Positions 36,165 to 45,749 are shown, counted from the stretch's first letter. The stretch is 64,000 nucleotides of DNA from Variovorax sp. TBS-050B (GCF_029893635.1 NZ_JARXYR010000002.1:2951001-3015000); one strand, 5' to 3'. The notes: a model not told the origin generated them from the sequence alone. Numbers and translations: made by a program.

Positions 36165-37040
36165 ATGGCGTTTTTCAAGTTCCGCACGCGCGGCCCTCAA
36201 GGCAACGAAGGACGCGGCGCACCGGCTGCGGTGCCGGCGGAAAGTGTCGAAACCCTGCGTCGCCGCGCGCGGCACCGGCTGGTGGGCGCGGCGGTCCTGG
36301 TGCTGCTGGGCGTGATCGGCTTTCCGCTGCTGTTCGACACCCAGCCGCGGCCCGTGGCGGTCGACATCCCGATCGAGATTCCCGACCGCAACAAGGTCAA
36401 GCCGCTACCGGTGCCGGCCACGCCGGCGCCCGCGACCGGCAACCAGAGCGCGGGCGACGGCGGTTCGCGAGTGGCGTCGTCGGTCGGCGGCATGATCACC
36501 GAGACCGCCGACGGCACCGAGATCGATCCCGCCAAGCCGGCGGCCAGCACCTCGCCCGCGGCGACCGCGCCCGCGGCCAAACCGGAACCGAAGCCCGAGC
36601 CCAAACCCGAGCCGAAGCCCGAACCGAAACCGAAGCCCGAGCCCAAGCCGGAACCCAAGCCCGAGCCGAAACCCGAACCCAAACCCGAGCCCAAGCCGGA
36701 ACCGAAGCCCGCCAAGCCGGCGTCGACCGACGACGGCAGCCGCGCACGCGCGCTGCTCGAAGGCAAGCCGCCGGCGGCCGCGGCCGCCAAGCCGGCGGCT
36801 TCCGAGGAAGCGGGCCGCTTCGTGGTGCAGGTCGGCGCGTTCGCGGAGGCCGACAAGGCCCGCGAAGTGCGGCAGAAACTCGAGAAGGCGGGCCTGAAGA
36901 CCTACGTGCACGTGGCCAAGACCTCGTCCGGCGAGCGCACGCGCGTGCGCGTCGGCCCGTTCGCCTCGCGCGCGGAGGCCGATCGTGCGGCGGAACGCGT
37001 CAAGGGCTTGTCTTTGCCGGCTGCGGTCCTCACGTTGTAG
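36165..37040 (+). CDS. DedD-like SPOR-domain cell-division protein
   Basis: A 291-residue bitopic inner-membrane protein. One membrane segment lies at about residues 43-62 (LVGAAVLVLLGVIGFPLLF). A long periplasmic linker carries perfect KPEP repeats, and the C-terminal SPOR domain (from about residue 219, GRFVVQVGAFAEADKAREV) should bind denuded septal glycan. Gene position between folC and cvpA matches dedD. The DedD name is inferred from synteny and architecture. Confidence 0.87.
   Translation: MAFFKFRTRGPQGNEGRGAPAAVPAESVETLRRRARHRLVGAAVLVLLGVIGFPLLFDTQPRPVAVDIPIEIPDRNKVKPLPVPATPAPATGNQSAGDGGSRVASSVGGMITETADGTEIDPAKPAASTSPAATAPAAKPEPKPEPKPEPKPEPKPKPEPKPEPKPEPKPEPKPEPKPEPKPAKPASTDDGSRARALLEGKPPAAAAAKPAASEEAGRFVVQVGAFAEADKAREVRQKLEKAGLKTYVHVAKTSSGERTRVRVGPFASRAEADRAAERVKGLSLPAAVLTL
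36579..36710 (+). repeat. Coding tandem repeat, Lys-Pro-Glu-Pro linker
   Basis: About 132 bases encode an unbroken K-P-E-P dipeptide-type array, with AAG/AAA, CCC/CCG and GAG/GAA codons alternating. This gives a stiff, charged spacer in the SPOR protein. Synonymous changes between units suggest selection on the protein sequence. Unit number may vary between strains. Confidence 0.85.
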
Positions 37041-37061
37041 TGGCCGTCGCCTGCTGCCGCC

Positions 37062-37547
37062 GTGGCCCTGCTCGACTGGATCGCCGTCACGCTCGTCTTC
37101 GTGTCGATGCTGTTCGGCCTGGTGCGCGGGCTGGTGTTCGAGGTGATTTCGCTGGCCGGCTGGGTCGCGGCCTTCATCGCGGCCCAGTGGCTCGCGTCGG
37201 ACGTGGCGGCATGGCTGCCGTTCGGCGACCCGCAGGCGACCTGGCGCTATCCGCTGGCCTTCGTGCTGGTGTTCGTGGCGGTGGCGTTCGGCGTGGGCCT
37301 GCTGGCGGCGCTGACGCGGAAGTTGATCGCGGCTGTCGGCCTCCGGCCGGTGGACCGGATGTTGGGTGGGGCCTTCGGAGCGGCGCGCGGCGTGGTAGCC
37401 CTGCTCGTGCTGGCGGTCGTTGTTCATTTGCTGGCGTTGAGCGACAGTGCCTGGTGGCGCGAATCGATCAGTGCCAGTGTTCTCGATGCGGCATTGCAGG
37501 GCCTGAAACCCGCGCTGCCTGAAAAGTTGGCAAGCTACCTGCCCTGA
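37062..37547 (+). CDS. cvpA: CvpA family membrane protein
   Basis: A 161-residue inner-membrane protein with four hydrophobic segments. The N-terminus (ALLDWIAVTLVFVSMLFGLV, then RGLVFEVISLAGWVAAF) and VDRMLGGAFGAARGVV are the family signature. The start is GTG at 37062. It lies 12 bases upstream of purF, the widespread cvpA-purF pair. CvpA is needed for colicin V production in E. coli and affects envelope stress resistance. Confidence 0.92.
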   Translation: MALLDWIAVTLVFVSMLFGLVRGLVFEVISLAGWVAAFIAAQWLASDVAAWLPFGDPQATWRYPLAFVLVFVAVAFGVGLLAALTRKLIAAVGLRPVDRMLGGAFGAARGVVALLVLAVVVHLLALSDSAWWRESISASVLDAALQGLKPALPEKLASYLP

Positions 37548-37559
37548 GAGGAATCGGTC

Positions 37560-39062
<1,503 letters not shown>

Positions 39063-39069
39063 GCGCGAA

Positions 39070-40300
39070 TTGACCGATGAACGCACCCTGCCGCCCGGGC
39101 TGCACCGCGACACGCTCGCGCTGCGCACCGGGCTGGCGCCGAGCCAGCATGGCGAGCATTCCGAAGCGCTGTTTCTGACCAGCGGCTTCGTGCAGCCCGA
39201 CGCCGAGACCTCGGCGCGCCGCTTCGCCGGCACCGAAGCGGGCTTCACCTACTCGCGCACTTCCAACCCCACGGTGGCGAGCTTCGAGCAGCGCCTCGCC
39301 GCGCTCGAAGGCACCGAGGCCGCGATCGGCGCCTCCACCGGCATGGGCGCGATCCTCATGATGTGCATGGGCCTGCTCAAGGCCGGCGATCATGTGATCT
39401 GCTCGCGCTCGGTATTCGGCTCCACGCTCAACCTGTTCGGCAAGGAGTTCGCCAAGTTCGGCGTCGAGACCAGCTTCGTCTCGCAGACCGACGTGGCCGA
39501 ATGGGCGCGCGGCGATCAAGCCCAACACCCGCCTGTTCTTCGCCGAGACGCCGACCAACCCGCTGACCGAGGTCTGCGACATCCGCGCGCTCGCTGACAT
39601 GGCCCATGGCGCCGGCGCGCTGCTCGCGGTCGACAACTGCTTCTGCACGCCGATCCTGCAGCGCCCGGCCGAACTCGGCGCCGACCTGATCATCCATTCG
39701 GGCACCAAGTACCTCGACGGCCAGGGCCGCGTGATGGCCGGTGCGATCTGCGGGCCGTCGAAGCTCATCGTCGACGTGTTCGGCCCGGTGGTCCGCACCG
39801 CCGGCATGGCGCTGTCGCCGTTCAACGCCTGGGTCGTGCTCAAGGGCCTGGAGACGCTCGGCATCCGCATGAAGGCGCAGTGCGCCAACGCGCTCGCCGT
39901 GGCGCAGTGGCTCGAACGGCAGCCCGGCGTTGCGCGCGTCTACTATCCCGGCCTTGCCTCGCATGCGCAGCACGAACTCGCGATGCGGCAGCAGTCGGGG
40001 CAGGGCGGGGCGGTGGTGTCGTTCGACGTGGTCGGCGACACGCCCGAGACCGCGCGCGCCAACGCCTTCCACGTGATCAACAGCACGCGCGTGCTGAGCA
40101 TCGCCACCAACCTCGGCGACACCAAGACCATCGTCACGCATCCCGGCACGACCTCGCACGGGCGCCTCACCGAGGTGCAGCGGCAGGCGGCAGGCATCAG
40201 CCAGGGGCTGATCCGCGTCGCCGTGGGCCTCGAGCACATCGACGACATCACGGCCGACCTGCAGCGCGGCCTCGGCACCCTGGGCCTTCAGAAATCCTGA
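39070..40300 (+). pseudogene. metZ: O-succinylhomoserine sulfhydrylase MetZ with a one-base frameshift
   Basis: PLP enzyme making homocysteine from O-succinylhomoserine and sulfide. The first part (TTG start at 39070) has FTYSRTSNPTVASFEQRLA and ASTGMGAILMMCMGLL. The second part, one frame later, has AVDNCFCTPILQRP and the PLP lysine in IIHSGTKYLDGQ. The break is at 39503-39505, where GAATGGG should read GAATGG. With that base removed the reading continues as EWRAAIKPNTRLFFAETP and the whole is a normal 409-residue protein. Both halves are perfectly conserved in style, so a sequence error or very recent mutation is more likely than decay. It starts seven bases after purF. Confidence 0.88.
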
Positions 40301-40310
40301 TCACCGATCC

Positions 40311-41702
40311 ATGACCGGCAAAGTTCGCACCCGCATCGCTCCGTCTCCCACCGGCTTTCTTCATCTGGGCACGGCCCGCACCGCGCTCTACTCGTGGGCC
40401 TATGCGCGCCACCACGGCGGCGAGTTCGTGCTGCGCATCGAGGACACCGACGTGGCCCGCTCCACGCAGGACTCGACCGACCAGATCCTGGCCTCGATGC
40501 ACTGGCTCGGCCTCGACTACGACGAGGGCCCGATCTACCAGATGCAGCGGCTCGAGCGCTACCGCGAAGTCATCACCCAGATGTTCGCGGCCGGTACGGC
40601 CTATTACTGCTACTGCACGCCCGCCGAACTCGACGAGATGCGCGAGGCGCAGCGCGCGCGCGGCGAGAAGACGCTCTACGACCGCCGCTGGCGCCCCGAG
40701 CCCGGCAAGACGCTGCCGCCCGTGCCCGAAGGCGTGCCGCCGGTGGTGCGCTTCTGCAACCCGCCCGAAGGCGACGTGACCTGGAACGACCTCGTCAAGG
40801 GCGAGATCACGATCAACAACCGCGAGATCGACGACCTGATCATCCTGCGGCCCGACGGTGTGCCCACCTACAACTTCGCCGTCGTGGTGGACGACTGGGA
40901 CATGGCCATCACGCACGTGTTCCGCGGCGACGAGCACATCAACAACACGCCGTGGCAGATCAACATCTTCCGCGCGCTCGGCGCGCCGCTGCCGCAGTTC
41001 GGCCATGTGCCCGTGATCCTCGGCGACGACGGCCAGAAGCTTTCGAAGCGCCGCGGCGCGGTCAGCGTCACCGCCTATGAAGACAACGGCTACCTGCCCG
41101 AGGCCATGCTCAACTACCTCGCGCGCCTCGGCTGGAGCCACGGCGACGACGAGCTGTTCACGCGCGAGCAGATGGTGGGCTGGTTCGACGGCTCGCATCT
41201 GTCGAAGAGCCCGGCGCAGTGGGATGCGGCCAAGCTCGCCTGGGTCAATGCGCAGTACATCAAGGCGAAGCCCGATGCGGAGCTCGCGCCGCTCGTCGCC
41301 GCGCAACTCAAGAAGCGCGGCATCGAGGCCGACGACCGGCTCGTTGCCATCTGCGCGCTGTTCAAGGACCGCTGCGAAACCACCGTCGCGCTCGCCGACT
41401 GGGCCGCGGCCTTCTATGCCGACGTGACCGCGAACGAAGCGGAGCGTGCGCAGCACGTCACCGATGCGGTGAAGCCCGCGATCGCCACGCTTGCGGATAA
41501 ACTCGCATCCCTCGTCACGTGGGACAAGGCGGCGATCGCCGCGGTCATCAAGGAAACCCTGGCCGCGCACTCGCTCAAGATGCCCGCATTGGCGATGCCG
41601 GTGCGCGTTCTTGTGATGGGAACGCCACAGACGCCGTCGCTCGATGCAGTGCTCGCGATCTTTTCCAAAGAAAAAGTGATCGAGCGTTTGAAAGTGGCCT
41701 AA
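40311..41702 (+). CDS. gltX: Glutamyl-tRNA synthetase
   Basis: A 463-residue class I tRNA synthetase charging tRNA-Glu. The HIGH-type motif is in [19 protein letters not shown], and the KMSKS-type motif in [13 protein letters not shown]. The C-terminal anticodon-binding helices are complete. The tRNA-Glu gene it serves lies less than 200 bases downstream. Its 3' end overlaps the tRNA promoter. Confidence 0.96.
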   Translation: MTGKVRTRIAPSPTGFLHLGTARTALYSWAYARHHGGEFVLRIEDTDVARSTQDSTDQILASMHWLGLDYDEGPIYQMQRLERYREVITQMFAAGTAYYCYCTPAELDEMREAQRARGEKTLYDRRWRPEPGKTLPPVPEGVPPVVRFCNPPEGDVTWNDLVKGEITINNREIDDLIILRPDGVPTYNFAVVVDDWDMAITHVFRGDEHINNTPWQINIFRALGAPLPQFGHVPVILGDDGQKLSKRRGAVSVTAYEDNGYLPEAMLNYLARLGWSHGDDELFTREQMVGWFDGSHLSKSPAQWDAAKLAWVNAQYIKAKPDAELAPLVAAQLKKRGIEADDRLVAICALFKDRCETTVALADWAAAFYADVTANEAERAQHVTDAVKPAIATLADKLASLVTWDKAAIAAVIKETLAAHSLKMPALAMPVRVLVMGTPQTPSLDAVLAIFSKEKVIERLKVA

Positions 41703-41717
41703 AAATCGTTCTATAAT
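41688..41717 (+). promoter_or_regulatory. Sigma-70 promoter of the tRNA Ala-Glu-Asp cluster
   Basis: TTGAAA (41688-41693) and a perfect TATAAT (41712-41717) are spaced by 18 bases. The -35 box lies inside the gltX 3' end. It is the best-looking housekeeping promoter in the window and is followed by a stretch of leader before tRNA-Ala. Confidence 0.8.
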
Positions 41718-41775
41718 TTGAGGCTCGACACCGACAACGCGGTGATTCTGAAAAGAAGCACCGGGAAGTCAAAAC

Positions 41776-41851
<76 letters not shown>

Positions 41852-41899
41852 GAGTGTCGAGAAGGTATGAAGTGCTGATCGCAGCACGTCCAAGGTTTT

Positions 41900-41975
41900 G
41901 ACCCTATCGTCTAGAGGCCTAGGACACCACCCTTTCACGGTGGCTACCGGGGTTCGAATCCCCGTAGGGTCGCCA
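41900..41975 (+). tRNA. tRNA-Glu (anticodon TTC)
   Basis: A 76-base tRNA with encoded CCA. The acceptor arm is GACCCTA with TAGGGTC, the anticodon arm CCACC-CTTTCAC-GGTGG gives anticodon TTC, and the T-loop is TTCGAAT. Middle gene of the cluster. Confidence 0.97.
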
Positions 41976-42044
41976 GTTTCACTTCGGTGAAGCCGGCACG
42001 AGTCGTCAACACTCGGTTCCGCAAGGAGCGAACGTTGTCTACCA

Positions 42045-42121
42045 GGAGTGGTAGTTCAGTTGGTTAGAATACCGGCCTGTCACGCCGGGGGTCGCGGGTT
42101 CGAGTCCCGTCCACTCCGCCA
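42045..42121 (+). tRNA. tRNA-Asp (anticodon GTC), island attachment target
   Basis: A 77-base tRNA with encoded CCA. The acceptor arm is GGAGTGG with CCACTCC, and the anticodon arm CCGGC-CTGTCAC-GCCGG gives anticodon GTC. It is intact. Its 3' half plus 16 downstream bases is repeated about 3.6 kb away at 45,645-45,710, marking a genomic island. Confidence 0.97.
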
Positions 42122-42137
42122 AACAAAGCAACGGGTT
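42072..42137 (+). repeat. Left attachment repeat (attL) in tRNA-Asp
   Basis: A 66-base direct repeat of 45645-45710 with two mismatches (42077 C versus A, 42090 G versus C). The last 47 bases are identical. It spans from the tRNA anticodon arm to 16 bases beyond the tRNA, the typical position for tyrosine-recombinase integration. Confidence 0.85.
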
Positions 42138-42170
42138 ACGTGAGAAATCACGTAACCCGTTTGTCTTTTT
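42131..42170 (+). terminator. Intrinsic terminator of the tRNA cluster
   Basis: ACGGGTTACGTGA and TCACGTAACCCGT form a perfect 13-bp stem with loop GAAA, followed by TTGTCTTTTT. Only the first seven bases are shared with the right repeat, so most of this terminator belongs to the inserted element. Confidence 0.9.
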
Positions 42171-42393
42171 GGAATCTGATTCCATGGACTTTGGAATATG
42201 GTTGATGCGGGGTAGGCGCGATGGAGACATGCGTTTCCGTGGTGGACATGCAAACCCGCTTCTCGACTACGTGCGAACTTGGGCAGAATGCCATCCAAGC
42301 GTCCCCGGCGGCGCGGGGCGCCCCCACAAAAAGTTCATCGATGCAATCCGCTCTCACGCAGAAGACGAACGATTGGCGTAGCGAGGCGACCAC
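42171..42393. other. Leader region of the island without a supported gene
   Basis: 223 bases between the tRNA-Asp terminator and the zinc-ribbon gene. A short open frame crosses it (42169-42381), but it has no ribosome binding site, starts inside the terminator T-run and resembles no family. The region probably holds the island promoter; I see no convincing -35/-10 pair. Confidence 0.4.
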
Positions 42394-43362
42394 TTGACGG
42401 ACGACGTCGTTAAACCGAACGCATTCATAAAGCCGGACGACGCCTGCGTGGTGCCGCCCGATCGTCCGATCCCGGCCGAACTCCTTGGACGCTATTCGGT
42501 TGAGCGCGACGCGTTCGCCGAGCAGGATATTGCTGACTATGTCCACAGCCAGGCGCGTGATGAGGTTGTCAATCACGTTGAGCGCGTGAAGCGCGAGGTC
42601 GTGATGGGCGAGCCCTACGAGATTTGGGACGTGACTACCGACCAGGGCCGGTGGTGGGTCATCACGAACCCTACTAACCTCTACTCGCAGCAGCACTTTG
42701 CGAGTCTTGACTACACCTTCTCCTTCCATGTTGGCCTGATGGCGAGGGTTCGCAGTCGCTCGGTTTCGCCGGATGGAAACGACCCGACGCCGTTCGATGA
42801 AGTTCTAAGACGTTTCGAGCAGGCGCGCGACCGATTCGGACATGCGATCGAAGTCGAGGACCTGCAGGCAATCGGGATGCTTTTACGCGAGGGCTTGATC
42901 TCACTAACTACCGCGGTGCATCGAAGGGTCGTCCTGCCTCAGGGAGTCGAGGTTCCGCAAGTTGCCAACTTTGTAGCCTGGACGGATGTGTTGTTGAATG
43001 TCCTATGTGCCGGAGGAAGCAACGAGCGACTGCGCCAGTACCTTAAGAGCCAAGCGAAAGAAACATGGCAACTCGTGAATTGGCTGACACACTCTCGAAG
43101 TGCGGACAGGATAGCAACTGAGATTGCGGTAGACGGCAGCGATGTCACGTTGCGCACGTTTATTCAGCTCCTTGAGCGGCAGAGAACGGGCGGGGCGGAA
43201 GAGTGCCCATCGTGTCATTCGAGAAACATCCGAACATTCTTCGACATCGATATCCCTCCAGACGGCGATTACTTCCTCAGTTGTGGGGCCTGCGACTGGC
43301 ACAACCACCCTGGCGTCCCCGCCGACACTAACGGCGAAGAAGCTCAAGACATGCAATCGTGA
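42394..43362 (+). CDS. Island protein of unknown function with C-terminal zinc ribbon
   Basis: A 322-residue protein that I do not recognise. The start is read as TTG at 42394, because the conserved-looking frame is open from there and no ATG lies nearby. The N-terminal half includes YEIWDVTTDQGRWWVITN and a hydrophobic YTFSFHVGLMARV stretch. The middle is helical (LREGLISLTTAVHRRVVLP). The C-terminus has a CPSCHSRNIRTFF and LSCGACDWHNH four-cysteine zinc ribbon. It lies 351 bases upstream of the retron reverse transcriptase gene in the same direction, so it may be a separate defence gene or a retron accessory. Function cannot be stated. Confidence 0.7.
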   Translation: MTDDVVKPNAFIKPDDACVVPPDRPIPAELLGRYSVERDAFAEQDIADYVHSQARDEVVNHVERVKREVVMGEPYEIWDVTTDQGRWWVITNPTNLYSQQHFASLDYTFSFHVGLMARVRSRSVSPDGNDPTPFDEVLRRFEQARDRFGHAIEVEDLQAIGMLLREGLISLTTAVHRRVVLPQGVEVPQVANFVAWTDVLLNVLCAGGSNERLRQYLKSQAKETWQLVNWLTHSRSADRIATEIAVDGSDVTLRTFIQLLERQRTGGAEECPSCHSRNIRTFFDIDIPPDGDYFLSCGACDWHNHPGVPADTNGEEAQDMQS

Positions 43363-43572
43363 GCCTCGTCGCCTGATTGAGTTTCTGTGACCTCTAGTCC
43401 TCAGGCGAAGCGTAGGCGGCGGCTTCCGCATTGTTTGGGTGTAGCCCTAGACTTGAAGAGCTGAACGAAACACAGGGGATTGGGGGTCGATGGATAATTT
43501 GGGCCTGGGTAATCCCTCATCAATCTTTTGCAACTTGCGACGCCATTCAGCAAGGAACGGTTACACTTTGTT

Positions 43573-43705
43573 TGCCGCCTCGGCAGATACTTAATCTTGC
43601 CCGCGTTAACGCAGGCATTGCAGCATAGTAACCCCGCTGCTAGACGATCTAAACGTGTAACCTAAATTATCGCAGGTCGTAAAGGTGAAAGATTCCGAGG
43701 CGGCA
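43573..43705 (+). ncRNA. Candidate retron msr-msd RNA
   Basis: A perfect 11-bp inverted repeat, TGCCGCCTCGG (43573-43583) and CCGAGGCGGCA (43695-43705), encloses about 111 bases directly before the reverse transcriptase start at 43714. This is the a1/a2 arrangement of retron RNAs. Inside, GCCCGCG-TTAA-CGCAGGC forms one hairpin (one C-A mismatch) and GCAGC with GCTGC a second, as in an msr part. A weaker ACCT/AGGT stem could be the core of msd. The 350-base gap between genes (43363-43713) contains nothing else I can support. The fold and the branching G have not been verified. Confidence 0.65.
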
Positions 43706-43713
43706 CCTTCCTG

Positions 43714-45477
43714 ATGGCAATACTTGGTATTAAAGAATTCCACGACCTTTTTGTTCGGTCGGATGTTCCCTATTTCTCCAAGCACATCTTAGGAATTGAT
43801 TACTCCAAAGTAGAGCGGGTTATCTACCCTCGTCCTCGTTACACTAGCTTCGTGTTGGCGAAGGCTAACGGCGCAAATCGTATTATTGCAGAACCGTCCA
43901 GCAAGGTGAAAGAGCTTCAATATCGAGCTCTAGCCTTTCTTGAGGAAGCAGTGCCAAAACCTAAGGCCTGTGTGCATGGCTTTGTTGAGGGTAGGAGCAT
44001 TCTTACGAATGCGAAAAAGCACCTAGATCGACAGCCGTACCATATCCTGAACCTAGATTTGTCAGATTTCTTCCCTTCGATAACTTTTTACCGAGTGCGA
44101 GGTGCATTGATGGCGCCTCCGATGAAGTTTTCTTTTAACGTGGCATCCATGCTTGCGCATCTATGCACGCATGAAGGCAGATTGCCACAAGGTGCTCCGA
44201 CTTCCCCCTTTCTGGCGAATTTGATCTGCAGATCGCTCGACTCACAGTTGACGCTGCTCTCGAAGCGCCATAGAGCCACATACACGCGTTATGCTGATGA
44301 TTTAACCTTTAGCTTCTCTCATAGAAACTCTAATCGACTTCCGGCAAACATAGTCACGTTTGATGGCGGCAGCGTAAGTATAGGCCGCGAGCTGAGATCG
44401 ATAATTGAGTCTAATTCATTCCGAATAAACGAAGAAAAAACTCGAATCTCCATGCGTCATCGGCGAATGGAAGTCACTGGAGTTATAGTCAATCAATTTC
44501 CTAATGTTAGCAGGAAATTTATAGATAAAATTAGAGGTGCGTTGCACGCGTGGGAGAAGTATGGGTTTATCGCAGCTGAAGCTAATTGGAACGCCCGTGT
44601 AGCGGGAAACGTAGCCGAAGCAAGGTCCGCGAAAGTGTGGGCTCGGCAAACGCGTACCGGGAACATCCCCTCTCTGCAAAATGTCCTGTGGGGGCGTCTG
44701 CTTTTCGTTCGCATGATTAGGGGAAATGATGACCCTCTTTATACGCGTTTAGCTGAAAAGTACAACCATCTTTGCCGCACTCATAAAGCGATTGATCCGA
44801 CGTTCCGGGTTGCGTCGCTCCCGATCGAGCTGCAAGTAAAAAATATCTTAGATATTGACTACGCAACCTTCGTATTGGAATGGAGTGCAGATTATGTGGC
44901 GCCGGGTACCGTGGACTCTGAGCCAATCCTGTCACAAGGCACTGCATTCGCTTATGGAACAGGGCGGCGATTCGTTACTTGTGATCACGTACTTCAGGGG
45001 CAGTCGGGCTCGGGTAAAGTTGACGTTTATGACCCACTTCTAACGAACCTGAGCATCGTATTAAAAAATCCGCACACACGGGTGGATATTTATGTGCGCG
45101 TGACAAAACGAGATGCGCATCGAGATTTGGCAGTCCTAGAGCCCATCGATCAGGATGCAAAGGCAGAACGACATTTTGACGGCCGTTTAGAGCCGTTAGA
45201 GCACGGCGCCAAGGCGCATTTAATTGGATTTCCAAATTGGAGCCGAGGTCGTATGGCAAATAATGTGCCGGTTTCAGTTTTGCAAAAATACCCTCGACAC
45301 GGCCTCCAACGAATCGAAATCGGGGGGAGCACGATCAGGCAAGGAAATTCCGGTGGCCCGTTGGTAGACACATCGTACAGATTGGCCGGCGTTGCACAGC
45401 AAGGGGCTTCACAAACCAGCGGAAACGATGAATGTCTTTGCGTTGTCGAACTGGATCGCTGGCTTGGTCCCTCATAG
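43714..45477 (+). CDS. Retron reverse transcriptase fused to a trypsin-like serine protease
   Basis: A 587-residue fusion. Residues about 1-320 are a retron-type reverse transcriptase: NAKKH at 99-103 (the retron NAxxH motif), DLSDFFPSI in motif A, LPQGAPTSPFLANLI, the catalytic YADD at 193-196 and VTG at 254-256 (retron region Y). After a linker, residues about 400-585 are a trypsin-like protease with His425 (VTCDHVL), Asp471 (HRDLAVLE) and Ser546 (RQGNSGGPLVD), a complete triad. The reverse transcriptase would copy the adjacent RNA into msDNA. The protease is the likely toxic effector, released when phage disturbs the complex. The role in defence is inferred from known retrons. Base composition is strikingly AT-rich compared with neighbours. 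Confidence 0.9.
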   Translation: MAILGIKEFHDLFVRSDVPYFSKHILGIDYSKVERVIYPRPRYTSFVLAKANGANRIIAEPSSKVKELQYRALAFLEEAVPKPKACVHGFVEGRSILTNAKKHLDRQPYHILNLDLSDFFPSITFYRVRGALMAPPMKFSFNVASMLAHLCTHEGRLPQGAPTSPFLANLICRSLDSQLTLLSKRHRATYTRYADDLTFSFSHRNSNRLPANIVTFDGGSVSIGRELRSIIESNSFRINEEKTRISMRHRRMEVTGVIVNQFPNVSRKFIDKIRGALHAWEKYGFIAAEANWNARVAGNVAEARSAKVWARQTRTGNIPSLQNVLWGRLLFVRMIRGNDDPLYTRLAEKYNHLCRTHKAIDPTFRVASLPIELQVKNILDIDYATFVLEWSADYVAPGTVDSEPILSQGTAFAYGTGRRFVTCDHVLQGQSGSGKVDVYDPLLTNLSIVLKNPHTRVDIYVRVTKRDAHRDLAVLEPIDQDAKAERHFDGRLEPLEHGAKAHLIGFPNWSRGRMANNVPVSVLQKYPRHGLQRIEIGGSTIRQGNSGGPLVDTSYRLAGVAQQGASQTSGNDECLCVVELDRWLGPS

Positions 45478-45644
45478 TTAAAGCCTATGCGCGTCCGAAT
45501 GTTGAAAGAGGCACTCTCGTCTATCGGCCCGCGGACTGAAATTTTGGAATAGGAGCGTTGCCCTTAGGCATAAAAAGTTGCATTTCAAGTAGGGTTTGGG
45601 ATATCAAGAGGCCTGTTATGGCGCGCCAGTGCTGGCTTCTCGGA
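45478..45644. other. Right flank of the island without a supported gene
   Basis: 167 AT-rich bases after the reverse transcriptase stop. No open frame, integrase remnant or clear terminator is seen. The sequence CAGT-GCTGG-C-TT just before the repeat weakly resembles the D-arm of tRNA-Asp, so the right repeat may once have been longer. Confidence 0.4.
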
Positions 45645-45710
45645 CCGGCATGTCACGCCGGGCGTCGCGGGTTCGAGTCCCGTCCACTCCGCCAAACAAA
45701 GCAACGGGTT
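45645..45710 (+). repeat. Right attachment repeat (attR), 3' fragment of tRNA-Asp
   Basis: A second copy of the tRNA-Asp 3' half and its 16 downstream bases, with two mismatches in 66. It lacks the 5' acceptor strand and D-arm, so it is not a functional tRNA. Confidence 0.85.
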
Positions 45711-45737
45711 GCACCAGAAATGCCGCAACCCTTTTTT
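45706..45737 (+). terminator. Displaced original terminator of tRNA-Asp
   Basis: GGGTTGC (45706-45712) and GCAACCC (45725-45731) form a 7-bp stem followed by TTTTTT. It starts in the right repeat, as the left terminator starts in the left repeat. It is probably the chromosomal terminator from before the island arrived. It now faces the convergent DUF11 gene. Confidence 0.65.
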
Positions 45738-45749
45738 CTTTTCCGCGCC

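Larger units (their letters stand above)
42138..45710. mobile_element. Integrase-less genomic island at tRNA-Asp carrying a retron
   Basis: About 3.6 kb bounded by the tRNA-Asp repeats. It is visibly richer in A and T than its surroundings, above all over the reverse transcriptase gene, and uses many codons rare in the neighbours. It carries a zinc-ribbon gene, a candidate msr-msd RNA and a retron reverse transcriptase-protease gene. No integrase, transposase or excisionase gene is visible. It was probably mobilised in trans or has lost its integrase. Confidence 0.8.

Noticed and set aside
42169..42381. Short open frame at the left end of the island
   Set aside because: Starts inside the terminator T-run, no ribosome binding site, no recognisable protein features.
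43431..43628. Short plus-strand open frame overlapping the retron RNA region
   Set aside because: Starts with TTG without a ribosome binding site, crosses the inverted repeat of the candidate msr-msd RNA and resembles no family.
43714..44700. Group II intron maturase or diversity-generating retroelement reverse transcriptase
   Set aside because: No maturase or intron RNA domains, no template/variable repeat pair, and retron-specific NAxxH and VTG motifs are present.
42122..45644. Integrase or transposase gene for the island
   Set aside because: No frame between the repeats resembles a tyrosine or serine recombinase or a transposase; only the zinc-ribbon and RT-protease genes are supported.
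45645..45702. A second tRNA-Asp gene
   Set aside because: The 5' acceptor strand and D-arm are missing, and two bases differ in the anticodon arm, so it is an attachment fragment.
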